Source of the DNA: Streptomyces lichenis
GTDB lineage: Bacteria > Actinomycetota > Actinomycetes > Streptomycetales > Streptomycetaceae
Direction of reading: 5' to 3'
NCBI RefSeq assembly: GCF_023218175.1
Contig: NZ_JALPTH010000007.1
Coordinates: 186,001 to 250,000 of the forward strand
Length of the DNA stretch: 64,000 bases
The notes beneath the pieces are model-generated. The model was not told the origin of the DNA. It searched no databases and saw only the letters and a program-made list of their open reading frames with translations. The translations under genes were made by a program, and so were the position numbers. Shown one piece after another: positions 9,740 through 17,868 of this stretch. Position 1 is the stretch's first letter, and each line of letters begins with the position of its first letter.

Positions 9740-11422
9740 ATGCTGCTGGCCCGTCTCGCGGAGGTCTCCGACCAGGTCGCCGCCACCTCCGCCCGCTCCC
9801 GCAAGACCGCCGTCCTGGCGGAACTGTTCTCGGCCGCCTCCCCCGAGGAGGCGCCGCTCGTCATCGCCTACCTGTCGGGGCGGCTGCCCCAGGGCCGGAT
9901 CGGCATCGGCTGGAGCACGCTCAAGGAGCGGGTCCCGCCCGCCGAGGAGGCCGGGCTGACCGTGACCGGCACCGACGCGGCGCTCACCGAGCTGGCCGCG
10001 GTGGCCGGGCCAGGCTCGCAGGCCGAGCGGCAGCGGCTGGTCCACGCGCTGATGGCGGCGGCGACCGCGCCCGAACAGCAGCTGCTGCTGCGGCTGCTGA
10101 CCGGCGAGATCCGGCAGGGCGCCCTGGACGCGGTCGCCCTGGAGGCGGTCGCCAAGGCCGCCGGGGCCGCCCCGGCGGATGTGCGGCGGGCGGTGATGCT
10201 GGAGGGTTCGCTGCCCCGGGTGGCCCGGGCGCTGCTGGCCGAAGGGCCGGACGTGCTGGAGCGGTTCACCCTGCGGGTGGGCAGCCCCGTGCAGCCGATG
10301 CTCGCCCACACGGCGAAGAGCGTGGCGGAGGCGGTCGCCGCCGTCGGGCCGTGCGCCGTGGAGGAGAAGCTCGACGGGGTGCGCGTACAGGTGCACCGCT
10401 CCGGCGACGAGGTGCGGGTCTACACCCGCTCGCTGGACGACATCACGGACCGGCTGCCGGAGGTCACCGCCGCGGCGCGCGGGCTGGCGGGCGACCTGTT
10501 CGTGCTGGACGGGGAGGTGATCGCGCTGGACGCGGACGGCCGCCCCCGGCCCTTCCAGGACATCGCCTCCCGGGTCGGCTCCCGGACCGACGTGGCCACC
10601 GCCGCGGCCGCGCTGCCGGTCTCGCCGGTCTTCTTCGACGTGCTGGCCGCCGACGGGGCCGAATTGCTCGATCTGCCCGGGCACGAGCGGCACGCCGCGC
10701 TGACCCGGCTGGTGCCCGAACCCATGCGGGTGCGCCGCACCGTGGTGGAGGACCCCGCCGACTCCGCCGCGCTCGGCGCGGCCGAGGCGTTCTCCGCCGA
10801 CACCCTGGCGCGCGGCCATGAAGGGGTGATGGTCAAGGCGCTGGACGCGCCCTACAGCGCCGGGCGCCGCGGCCGCTCCTGGCTCAAGGTCAAGCCGGTG
10901 CACACCCTGGACCTGGTCGTGCTGGCGGCCGAGTGGGGCCACGGCCGCCGCACCGGGCTGCTGTCCAACCTGCACCTCGGCGCCCGGGCGGCGGAGGGCA
11001 AGGCGCCCGCTGCCGAGGACCCGGCCGACGCCGTCGGGCCGGTGGGGGTGGGCGCCGCCGCGGCTCGGGTCCCCGGCGTCGAGGGGCCGGTGGGGGCGGG
11101 CGGCGCCGGGCGGGCGGATTCCGGCGGGGGCGGCTTCGTGATGCTGGGCAAGACGTTCAAGGGGCTCACCGACGCCATGCTGCGCTGGCAGACCGAGCGG
11201 CTGCGGGAGCTCGCCGTCGAGGACGACGGGTTCACCGTGCGGGTCCGGCCGGAGCTCGTGGTCGAGATCGCCTACGACGGCCTCCAGCGCTCACCGCGCT
11301 ACCCGGCCGGAGTCGCTCTCCGCTTCGCCCGGGTGCTGCGCCACCGCACCGACAAGACCGCGGCCGAGGCGGACACCATCGACCAGGTGCTGCGCCTCGG
11401 CCCGGCTCCCCGGGAGGAATGA
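9740..11422 (+). CDS. lig: ATP-dependent DNA ligase (LigB/Lig type I fold)
   Basis: A 560-residue ATP-dependent DNA ligase that seals nicks by forming an enzyme-adenylate. The N-terminal DNA-binding helical domain (about 1-180) is followed by the nucleotidyltransferase core. The catalytic lysine is Lys210 in motif I (EEKLDGVRVQVH); motif III-like FVLDGEV, motif IV EGVMVK (361-366) and motif V WLKVKP (381-386) are all present. The OB-fold follows. Between LHLGAR and GGFVMLGKTFKG there is an insertion of about 50 residues (416-465), rich in Ala, Gly, Val and Pro, not usual for this family. The ATG at 9740 was chosen because the domain begins there; the frame is open further upstream but runs into repeat DNA. 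A single-gene unit followed by a strong terminator. Confidence 0.92.
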   Translation: MLLARLAEVSDQVAATSARSRKTAVLAELFSAASPEEAPLVIAYLSGRLPQGRIGIGWSTLKERVPPAEEAGLTVTGTDAALTELAAVAGPGSQAERQRLVHALMAAATAPEQQLLLRLLTGEIRQGALDAVALEAVAKAAGAAPADVRRAVMLEGSLPRVARALLAEGPDVLERFTLRVGSPVQPMLAHTAKSVAEAVAAVGPCAVEEKLDGVRVQVHRSGDEVRVYTRSLDDITDRLPEVTAAARGLAGDLFVLDGEVIALDADGRPRPFQDIASRVGSRTDVATAAAALPVSPVFFDVLAADGAELLDLPGHERHAALTRLVPEPMRVRRTVVEDPADSAALGAAEAFSADTLARGHEGVMVKALDAPYSAGRRGRSWLKVKPVHTLDLVVLAAEWGHGRRTGLLSNLHLGARAAEGKAPAAEDPADAVGPVGVGAAAARVPGVEGPVGAGGAGRADSGGGGFVMLGKTFKGLTDAMLRWQTERLRELAVEDDGFTVRVRPELVVEIAYDGLQRSPRYPAGVALRFARVLRHRTDKTAAEADTIDQVLRLGPAPREE

Positions 11423-11452
11423 CGGTTCCGGGACGGCTGACGGACGCGTGCG

Positions 11453-11487
11453 GAAGCCCCGGGGGACTCGGAGTCCCCCGGGGCTTC
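11453..11487. terminator. Strong hairpin terminator downstream of ligase
   Basis: A perfect 17-base inverted repeat (gaagccccgggggactc at 11453-11469, complement at 11471-11487) with almost no loop sits between the convergent ligase and DUF6328 genes. It can serve both directions. Confidence 0.8.
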
Positions 11488-11507
11488 GACATGGATCCAG
11501 CGGACCG

Positions 11508-12026
11508 TCAGTCGTCCGTGGTGTAGCGGATCCGCGCCCACATCGGCAGCAGGAACCAGCAGACCAGGTACCAGCCGACGATGCCGGCGACCAGCCAGGG
11601 CACGAAGCCGTCGTGGGTGGCCACCCGGAGCACCAGGAACAGCGCGGACACCAGGGTGAACAGCAGCAGTACCAGCCCGGCGAAGGTCAGCCGGGAGGCC
11701 CAGACCACCGCGTGCTCCTTGATCCGGCGCCCGGAGACGACCCGGTGGAACGCCACCGGGCCGATCAACGCCCCCTGGGTGGCCGCGCCGAGCACCACGG
11801 TGACGATGTAGATGGCCTTGTCGGCGTCGGCCAGGTCCTCGAACGTGGGTGTGAACACCACGGTGAGAAGAAAGCCGAAGAGGATCTGCACCCCCGTCTG
11901 GGCGACCCTGATCTCCTGGATCAGCTCGGTCCAGCGCCGGTCGGCCCGCTCGTCCTGGGTCTCGTTGCGCCCGCCTCTGCCGACGGCCCCGCCCTCCGGC
12001 ACACCCGTACTGCTCTGTGCAGTCAT
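11508..12026 (-). CDS. DUF6328 family integral membrane protein
   Basis: A 172-residue protein with a hydrophilic N-terminus (about 45 residues, acidic and Arg-rich) followed by four predicted membrane helices: TGVQILFGFLLTVVF, AIYIVTVVLGAATQGALIGP, LTFAGLVLLLFTLVSALFLV and WLVAGIVGWYLVCWFLLP. Segments RWTELIQEIRVAQTGVQIL and FHRVVSGRRIKEHAV are characteristic of the DUF6328 family found in actinobacteria and some proteobacteria. No biochemical function is known for the family and the neighbourhood gives no clue. The start follows GGGAGG with good spacing. Confidence 0.82.
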   Translation of the reverse strand: MTAQSSTGVPEGGAVGRGGRNETQDERADRRWTELIQEIRVAQTGVQILFGFLLTVVFTPTFEDLADADKAIYIVTVVLGAATQGALIGPVAFHRVVSGRRIKEHAVVWASRLTFAGLVLLLFTLVSALFLVLRVATHDGFVPWLVAGIVGWYLVCWFLLPMWARIRYTTDD

Positions 12027-12319
12027 GCGATCCTCCCACGATCCGCTCGCACTGGTCTTCTAACCCGCGGCGGCCCCTCCAACCAGCGCTTCCGCCCGGC
12101 ATCCACCCCGGCCCGCCGATTGCCCGGTCCGCCGTTTGCCCGGGCCGCACGCGGTCACCGGTACTCCTGCCCGTACGCCCGGTGCGGGTGAACCGACTGG
12201 GCCGGGTGGACGGCACCGGCCGTACCCGTCCGGTCGGCGGGGGACCCGCAACAGCAGCGACTGAACGGCCGCGAGAAGCCGGCCTGACGGACGACCAAGG
12301 ACACGGAGAGAAGGAAACG

Positions 12320-12976
12320 ATGACCCGAGCCGCGGTGTTCGACGTCGACGGAACCCTCGTCGACACCAACCACCTGCATGTGACGTCCTGGTGGGAGGCG
12401 TTCCGCCAGGCGGGGCACGATGCGCCGATGCACGCGATCCACCGGTCCGTCGGGCTCGGTTCCACCGATCTGATCGCCCATCTGCTCGGCGAGGACCGGG
12501 ACCAGGACCAGGACGCCGGGATCAGCGCCGCGCACAAGACGCTCTACGGCACCTACTACGAGCGGCTGCCCGCCTTCCGGGACGCCGGCCGGCTGCTGAG
12601 GACGCTCGCGGCGAACGGCTGGACCGTGGTCCTGGCCACCTCCGCCGGGGGTTCGGAACTGTCCGCGCTGCGGCGGGCCATCGACGCGGACGACGCGATC
12701 ACCGCCACGGCGAGCGCCGATGACGTGGAGCGGGGCAAGCCGGCACCGGAACCGGTCGAGCGGGCGCTCGAACTGGCCGGCGCGGAGGCCGGGCGCTCGG
12801 TCTTCGTCGGCGACACGGTGTGGGACATGGCGGCTGGGTCCAAGGCGGGCACCACCTGTGTGGGACTGCTGTGCGGCGGTATCCCGCGAGCCGCCCTGAC
12901 GGAGGCGGGGGCCGCCGTGATCCACGACGACCCCGCCGACCTCCTCGCGCACCTCGCGGAGGGCCCGTTCGGCTGA
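12320..12976 (+). CDS. HAD-superfamily hydrolase (phosphoglycolate phosphatase/beta-phosphoglucomutase-like)
   Basis: A 218-residue cytosolic HAD hydrolase, subfamily I with an alpha-helical cap. Motif I is FDVDGTLVDT with nucleophile Asp8 and acid/base Asp10, motif II is VVLATS, the motif III lysine is in GKPAPEP, and motif IV is FVGDTVWDM. The combination predicts a small-molecule phosphatase or phosphomutase; the substrate cannot be told. The ATG at 12320 follows a purine-rich GGAGAGAAGG Shine-Dalgarno region, which decides against the longer open frame upstream. It stands alone, with the next gene converging on it. Confidence 0.9.
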   Translation: MTRAAVFDVDGTLVDTNHLHVTSWWEAFRQAGHDAPMHAIHRSVGLGSTDLIAHLLGEDRDQDQDAGISAAHKTLYGTYYERLPAFRDAGRLLRTLAANGWTVVLATSAGGSELSALRRAIDADDAITATASADDVERGKPAPEPVERALELAGAEAGRSVFVGDTVWDMAAGSKAGTTCVGLLCGGIPRAALTEAGAAVIHDDPADLLAHLAEGPFG

Positions 12977-13025
12977 CCGATCCGGCCCGGCCCTCCGCCC
13001 CGTGGACGGGGGGCCGGCCCGTTCG

Positions 13026-13352
13026 TCACTTGCCGAGCTTGCGCCGCAGCTCCTCCTTGTTCATCGAGGACCGGCCTTCGACGCCCTTCTTCTTCGCCTC
13101 CTGGTACAGCTGGTCGTAGGTCGGGCCCTTGGGACCGGCGCTGCCGGAGCGCTGCCCGCCCCGCTTGCCGGACGACATGTCCTGCGTGGAGGTCTTGCTC
13201 GCCGTCTTCGACTCCCCGGCGCGGGCCCGCTCCTTGTTGACGGTCCGGGCGGCGATCTCCTTGGCCCGCTCCTCGCCGGCGCCGCGGTCCTTGGCGCTGT
13301 CCTTGATGTGCTCGTACTGCCGCTCACGCTTGGCGCTCGATCCAGCGGGCAT
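13026..13352 (-). CDS. Small basic protein of the actinobacterial 'plasmid stabilization' family
   Basis: A 108-residue, highly charged and mostly helical protein. The N-terminal segment KRERQYEHIKDSAKDRGAGE and ERAKEIAARTVNKERAR, the SSGKRGGQRSGS stretch and the C-terminal helix pair TYDQLYQEAKKKGVEGRSS ending in a SAP/Rho-N-like tail (MNKEELRRKLGK) match a family often annotated as plasmid stabilization protein in Streptomyces chromosomes. That name is historical; the Rho-N/SAP-like tail suggests nucleic-acid binding. No plasmid function is implied here. The ATG follows GGAGGA at eight bases. It converges with the HAD gene. Confidence 0.7.
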   Translation of the reverse strand: MPAGSSAKRERQYEHIKDSAKDRGAGEERAKEIAARTVNKERARAGESKTASKTSTQDMSSGKRGGQRSGSAGPKGPTYDQLYQEAKKKGVEGRSSMNKEELRRKLGK

Positions 13353-13581
13353 AGGGGGTCCTCCTGGCGCTGCGGTCCGTTTCCTGCCGGTTTCCTCACA
13401 CCCTCGTACCTGCCCCCCACCGCCGCAAACGCGCGTGTGCCGATCCTGATTGGCGAGCGGGCGGTGAGGTATTCGTGGCTGTACGGGCATCGGCCGGGCA
13501 TGCCGCCCGGCCGGGCCGCCACCGGAACGACCGGACCCGGCGGGACCCGCCCGGACCCACCGGACCTGAGGAGTGGAGTAC

Positions 13582-13980
13582 GTGGAGAGCAACGAGACCA
13601 GCAACCACGCGGCCGACTGCGATGTCACCGTGCAGCTGAGCGACTGCGGCCGGCAGGACGCCCACGCCGTGTTCGCGTCCCTGGACCGGGTCTTCGCCGC
13701 CTGCGACCCGGTCGATCCGGGCGCCGGGACCTCCGGCGGTGCCGAGCCGACCGTCTGGATGGCCACCTTCGACAGCGGGTCCGCCCGGCAGTCCGGGTCG
13801 GGGGAGGCCTCCGGCGAGCCGCCCGCCCTCAGCACCCGGGTGACGGCCCTGCTGACCGGGGACGCGCACGCGGTCGACGAGGTGGAGAAGGCGCTCGCCG
13901 GGATCTTCGAGGTCCACTCGACCGAGTCGGTCAGCGGTGAGCACGAGCGCGAGGCGCGCCTCCAGCTCGGCCCACGCTGA
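13582..13980 (+). CDS. Conserved hypothetical protein, 132 residues
   Basis: I do not recognise a named domain. The protein is acidic, has no signal peptide or membrane segment, and begins VESNETSNHAADCDVTVQLS. The alternation of a beta-strand-like DVTVQLS, a helix (DAHAVFASLDRVF) and a later strand/helix pair (RVTALLTGDAHAVDEVEKAL) suggests a compact alpha/beta fold. The middle (AGTSGGAE, GSARQSGSGEASGE) is low complexity and probably a loop. I chose the GTG at 13582 because GAGGAG ends nine bases before it; a GTG three codons earlier would overlap that site. A single-gene unit ending at a strong hairpin. Confidence 0.72.
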   Translation: MESNETSNHAADCDVTVQLSDCGRQDAHAVFASLDRVFAACDPVDPGAGTSGGAEPTVWMATFDSGSARQSGSGEASGEPPALSTRVTALLTGDAHAVDEVEKALAGIFEVHSTESVSGEHEREARLQLGPR

Positions 13981-14011
13981 CCGCCGTCGTCCTACGGCAG
14001 CACGGCAGCAC

Positions 14012-14050
14012 GGCCGCCGGCCCCCCCCGGGAAGCGGGGGACCGGCGGCC
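14012..14050. terminator. Hairpin terminator between convergent genes
   Basis: ggccgccgg at 14012-14020 pairs with ccggcggcc at 14042-14050; the inner C run and G run extend the stem. It lies between the hypothetical gene at 13582 and the isochorismatase gene reading toward it, so it probably serves both. Confidence 0.7.
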
Positions 14051-14101
14051 GCCGCCTTCTCGCCGGCAGGTACGTGCCGGCAGGCGGGCGTACGCTCCGG
14101 G

Positions 14102-14812
14102 TCACCCGGGGCGTACGCCTGCCTGCTCGAAGTCCACTTCCTTGGCGAGCACGGTCCGCGCCCCCATGTTCCGCCGCATCATCTCCAGCGCGGCGTCGGC
14201 CAGCGGGGCGTGGATATGGGCGACCGCGTCCACCGGCACCGTCACCTCGAAGTGGCGGATGTGCGCGTCCAGCGCCGAGTAGAGCACGCACTGCTCGGTC
14301 ACCTGGCCGCACAGCACCACATGGCGCACGCCCAGCTGGCCCAGCAGATACGACAGCGGGGTCTCGAAGAAGATCGAGTGCCGGGCCTTGACGACGAAGA
14401 GGGAGGAGTCGTCCGGCCGGATCGGCTCCACCAGTTCGGCGTGCGGTCCGGACAGCGCGGTCTCGACGATCTCGCCGTGGTGCGAGCGCCACTCGCCGAA
14501 GTTGTCGTTCACATAGATCACCGGCACGTCCCGTTCCCGTGCCCGCCCCAGCAGGTCCACCAGGACCGGCAGCGTCTCGCGGGCGGACGGCAGCAGCAGG
14601 TCGGCGTCCGGGTGCTCATACGAGTTGATCATGTCGACCACGATCAGGGCGGTGCGCCCGCCGTCACCGTCGCCGCCGCTCGCCGGGGCCGGCTGCTGGG
14701 CGCGGTCCCTGCTCCCGGACGGCACCCGTCCGTCACCGTCCTGATGGGTCGCCCGGTGCGGCGTGCCCGTGGCCCCGCCACCGCCGGTGCCGCCGTGGGA
14801 TGCGCTGGTCAC
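14102..14812 (-). CDS. Isochorismatase-family cysteine hydrolase
   Basis: A 236-residue hydrolase of the isochorismatase-like cysteine hydrolase fold (nicotinamidase, N-carbamoylsarcosine hydrolase, isochorismatase). The catalytic triad is visible: Asp in LIVVDMINSY, Lys in FVVKARHS and Cys in QVTEQCVLYSA. About 45 residues before the domain are Gly/Ser/Thr-rich and probably disordered. The GTG start lies only five bases after the stop of the upstream oxidoreductase gene, which points to co-transcription and coupled translation; no strong Shine-Dalgarno sequence is visible. The substrate is unknown. Confidence 0.82.
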   Translation of the reverse strand: MTSASHGGTGGGGATGTPHRATHQDGDGRVPSGSRDRAQQPAPASGGDGDGGRTALIVVDMINSYEHPDADLLLPSARETLPVLVDLLGRARERDVPVIYVNDNFGEWRSHHGEIVETALSGPHAELVEPIRPDDSSLFVVKARHSIFFETPLSYLLGQLGVRHVVLCGQVTEQCVLYSALDAHIRHFEVTVPVDAVAHIHAPLADAALEMMRRNMGARTVLAKEVDFEQAGVRPG

Positions 14813-14817
14813 CGGAC

Positions 14818-15789
14818 TCAGCCCAGCGCGTCCCGCAACGCCGGCAGCAGGGTCTTCTCCGACCAGTCCAGATAGGCGGGTTGCGAGTCGCCGCCGATCT
14901 GCACCAGGGCGATCTCGGTGAACCCGGCCTCCGCGTACGGCCGGACGGCGGCCACGAAGTCGTCCGGGTCGTCGCCGCACGGGATGGACGCGGCCACGTC
15001 CTCGGGGGTGACGAACTGGGTCGCCGCGTCGAAGGAGTCGGGGTGCGGCAACTCAGCGTTGACCTTCCAGCCGCTGCCGAACCAGCGGAACTGGTCGTGC
15101 GCCCGCCGTACCGCGGCCTCCCGGTCCCGGTCGAAGCAGATGGGCAGCTGGCCCACCCGGGGCTTCCCGGTGCCCCCGTGCCGGTCGAAGGACTCCAGCA
15201 GCCCGGCCTTGGGTTCGGTCGCGATCACCAGGTCGGCGAGGCGGCCGGCCAGCTCGCAGGACTGCTCGCCGGAGACCGCGATCCCGATCGGCGGGGGAGC
15301 GTCCGGCAGGTCCCACAGCTTCGCCGACTCCACGTCGAAGTGGGTGCCCCGGTGGTTCACATGGCGGCCGCCGAACAGCGCCCGGATGATCTCCACCGCC
15401 TCCTCCAGCATCTCGTGGCGTACATCGGCCGCCGGCCATCCGCCGCCCACCACGTGCTCGTTGAGGTTCTCCCCGGAGCCGAGACCGAGCCGGAACCGCC
15501 CCTCGGAGAGCAGCTGGATCGTGGCCGCCTTCTGGGCGATCACGGCCGGGTGGTAGCGGAAGGTCGGGCAGGTGACGTACGTCATCAGCGGGATGCTCGA
15601 CGTCGCCTGCGCCGCCGCTCCCAGCACCGCCCAGGCGTAGGGGGAGTGGCCCTGCGAGCGCAGCCAGGGGAAGTAGTGGTCGGAGGTCACCGAGAAGTCG
15701 AACCCGGCCGCCTCGGCCTGGACCACATGGTCCACCAGGGCTCGGGGGCCGGCCTGCTCGGTCATCATCGTGTATCCGATTTGCACCAT
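14818..15789 (-). CDS. F420-dependent LLM-class oxidoreductase (G6PDH-like subfamily)
   Basis: A 323-residue luciferase-fold enzyme of the subfamily related to F420-dependent glucose-6-phosphate dehydrogenase. Diagnostic segments are MVQIGYTMMTEQAGP at the N-terminus, FDFSVTSDHYFPW, MTYVTCPTFRYHPAVIAQKA, RFRLGLGSGENLNEHVVG and IGIAVSGEQSCELAGRLAD. It should use deazaflavin F420 to oxidise or reduce a small substrate in the cytosol. The ATG at 15787-15789 is the natural start of the domain. It heads a two-gene unit with the isochorismatase-like hydrolase. Confidence 0.88.
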   Translation of the reverse strand: MVQIGYTMMTEQAGPRALVDHVVQAEAAGFDFSVTSDHYFPWLRSQGHSPYAWAVLGAAAQATSSIPLMTYVTCPTFRYHPAVIAQKAATIQLLSEGRFRLGLGSGENLNEHVVGGGWPAADVRHEMLEEAVEIIRALFGGRHVNHRGTHFDVESAKLWDLPDAPPPIGIAVSGEQSCELAGRLADLVIATEPKAGLLESFDRHGGTGKPRVGQLPICFDRDREAAVRRAHDQFRWFGSGWKVNAELPHPDSFDAATQFVTPEDVAASIPCGDDPDDFVAAVRPYAEAGFTEIALVQIGGDSQPAYLDWSEKTLLPALRDALG

Positions 15790-15854
15790 GGGTCCGGGGG
15801 TTCCCCTGGCGGTTCGACGGAAACATCGCCGGACGCCGACCCGGTATGAATCGC

Positions 15855-15864
15855 GTGTATACAC
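15855..15864. promoter_or_regulatory. Candidate operator, palindrome gtgtatacac
   Basis: A perfect 10-bp palindrome lies in the 165-bp divergent spacer between the F420 oxidoreductase and deacetylase genes, in the only AT-containing stretch there. A related half-site (gtgtgtac) follows directly. The pattern GTxTAxAC resembles operators of GntR-family repressors. No GntR gene is in the window. Confidence 0.4.
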
Positions 15865-15954
15865 CGTGTGTACCGTCCTCCCTGGACGCGGCGGTGCCTG
15901 CCGCGGCCCGGGGCGGTCGCGTCCGCCCGCCCTCCACCGGAAAGCGAGACGCCC

Positions 15955-16800
15955 ATGCCGCCGCTCGGCACGCAGCCCCCCGCCCCCCGTAGGCCTGTCG
16001 CTGCGCTGGACGCCACCTCCTGTGCGGCGGTCCCCGGCACCCGTCCTCGGCCCACCGGGCGCGCCGGTCGGCGACGCGCCGCGGCGCTGCTTGCCACCGG
16101 GACGCTGCTGCTGGCGTTGACCGGCTGCGGCGCCGACCGGGTGGCCCCGGCCGATGCCCGGGACGACGCCAAGGGCCAGGCGGGGCCGGTGGACTGCCGG
16201 CAGGCCAAGTGCATCGCGCTGACCTTCGACGCGGGCCCGGGCAAGGACACCCCCCACCTGCTTGATGTGCTGAAGCGGGAGAAGGTTCCGGCGACCTTCT
16301 TCCTGCTCGGCCGCAAGCACGTGGACCGCTATCCCGACGTGGTTCGCCGCATCGCGGACGAGGGGCACGAGGTCGCCAACCACACCTGGACCCACCGGAT
16401 ACTCACTGACCTGGAGCCCGACGAGATACGCGAGGAGCTGTCCCGCACCCAGGACGCCGTGGCGCGGATCACCGGCCGCAAGCCCACCCTGATGCGCCCG
16501 CCGCAGGGCCGCACCGACGACGCGGTGGCCTCCGTCAGCCGCGAGCTGGGGCTCGCCCAGGTGCTGTGGAGCGTCACCGCCAAGGACTACGAGACCACCG
16601 ACTCCGAGCTGATCACCCGGCGGACGCTCGACGGGGCCGAGCGCGACGGCATCATCCTGCTGCACGACATCTACGACGGCACGGTGCCCGCCGTCCCCGG
16701 GATCATCGAGGAGCTCAAGGCCCGGGGCTTCACCTTCGTCACCGTCCCCCAGCTGATGGCCCCGGCCGAGCCGGAGCCCGGTGTGGTCTACCGGCCCTGA
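15955..16800 (+). CDS. Polysaccharide deacetylase (NodB domain) lipoprotein
   Basis: A 281-residue cell-envelope enzyme. An arginine-rich lead, a hydrophobic segment (AAALLATGTLLLALTGC) and a lipobox cysteine at residue 58 predict a lipoprotein; the 35 residues before the signal are long, so the start may be mis-set. The NodB domain carries motif 1 as TFDAGPG (Asp92), motif 2 as NHTWTH (His143 and His147), motif 3 RPPQGRTDD and a late ILLHD. It should remove acetyl groups from peptidoglycan or chitin-like glycans. The usual TFDDGP has become TFDAGP, so one metal-binding Asp is replaced by Ala, a variant I recall from other actinobacterial members. It is divergent from the F420 oxidoreductase gene and stands alone. 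Confidence 0.86.
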   Translation: MPPLGTQPPAPRRPVAALDATSCAAVPGTRPRPTGRAGRRRAAALLATGTLLLALTGCGADRVAPADARDDAKGQAGPVDCRQAKCIALTFDAGPGKDTPHLLDVLKREKVPATFFLLGRKHVDRYPDVVRRIADEGHEVANHTWTHRILTDLEPDEIREELSRTQDAVARITGRKPTLMRPPQGRTDDAVASVSRELGLAQVLWSVTAKDYETTDSELITRRTLDGAERDGIILLHDIYDGTVPAVPGIIEELKARGFTFVTVPQLMAPAEPEPGVVYRP

Positions 16801-17091
16801 CCAGGCCGCGAGCGGTGGGACAGCTCACACCCCTGGCGGTGCCGCCCCGGGAACAGGGCGAGGCCGCGCACCGTTGGACCGGGTGTGGACGTGGAGGGGA
16901 CAGTGTCCCCGGGCCTCACCCACCGCCCATGGGGAAGATCGTTCGGCTGAAGCCCCATGGAGCCCCCCGCCGAGAGGCGACCGCCCTCCGCGCCCACCCC
17001 TTGACGGCCCCGGCTGGATCCCCCCTCCGGTCGGGGCCTCCCTTGTCTCCGCCGGGCCCCGCTGTCAGACCCCTCTGGCAAGGTCGCACGC

Positions 17092-17481
17092 ATGGAACCG
17101 TCGAGAGTGATCGCGCTGCTGTGGGACCGGATGCAGGCACGCGACTGGGCGGGCGTCGCCGCGCTGGTCGCCGAGGACGCCGTCGTCGAGTGGCCGCTCA
17201 CCGGGGAGCGCATCGTGGGTCGGGACGCCTACCTCGCGGTGAACCGCGAGTACCCGGAGGGCTGGTCGATACGGGTGCTGCGGGTCGTCGCCGACGGCGA
17301 GGAGGTCGCCTCCGAGGTCGAGGTCCCGCACGAGGGCGTGGGGGTGTTCCGCGCGGCCTCCTTCTGGACCGTACGGGCCGGGCTGGTCACCCACGGCCGG
17401 GAGTACTGGACAAGCCCCGGCTCCGACCGGCGCCCCGAATGGCGTGCCGCCCTCACCGAACCCCTGAAGCCCACCGACTGA
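17092..17481 (+). CDS. NTF2-like (SnoaL-type) protein
   Basis: A 129-residue protein of the nuclear transport factor 2-like fold. A helical N-terminus with RDWAGVAALVAEDAVVEWP, the GRDAYLAVNREYPEGW segment and the strand series SIRVLRVVADGEEVASEVEV ... FRAASFWTVRAGLVTHGREYW fit the cone-shaped NTF2/SnoaL fold. Members are small isomerases, hydrolases or binding proteins, and the activity here is not deducible. The ATG start follows GGCAAGG at a plausible distance. It stands alone between two non-coding spacers. Confidence 0.8.
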   Translation: MEPSRVIALLWDRMQARDWAGVAALVAEDAVVEWPLTGERIVGRDAYLAVNREYPEGWSIRVLRVVADGEEVASEVEVPHEGVGVFRAASFWTVRAGLVTHGREYWTSPGSDRRPEWRAALTEPLKPTD

Positions 17482-17868
17482 CCCGACCGCAGCCCCGCCC
17501 GGGCCGCGCCCGGACAGTGCGGCGCCGCGACCGTGCCCGGGGCCGGGTCGCGTCCCAGCAGCTCGGTCTATGTGGCGGCCCGCGACCCGGCTCCCGATGG
17601 GTAGGCCGAACGCCCCCGCCCCCCGGACCTGCCCGGAAGCCGGCGGCCCGCCGCCCACCCCCGCCCGGCCGGGGGCCCGGCGGGGGGCCCGGAGGTCGAA
17701 AGCGGCTCAGGCGTTTCCCCCGTCGGCCGGGAGCCCGGCACGGGCCCGGGGTCGAGGCGGGGTGGCGCAGGCGGCGCCGCCGAGTTCTGCCCGGAACCGG
17801 GGCCCGGTGTCGGGGTGGCTTGGGTGGGTACCCGGGGCGCTCACTCGCTTGAGCCACGGAGGAGCCCC
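17482..17868. other. Non-coding spacer, 387 bp
   Basis: Very GC-rich spacer between the NTF2-like and SRPBCC genes. The frames across it are Pro/Arg/Gly strings without gene-like codon bias. The only clear signal is ACGGAGGAG just before the SRPBCC start at 17869. I saw no strong hairpin or promoter. Confidence 0.45.

Noticed and set aside
12977..13025. Terminator hairpin between the HAD gene and the small basic protein gene
   Set aside because: GC-rich inverted segments are present but pairing is interrupted by several mismatches, so I did not list it.
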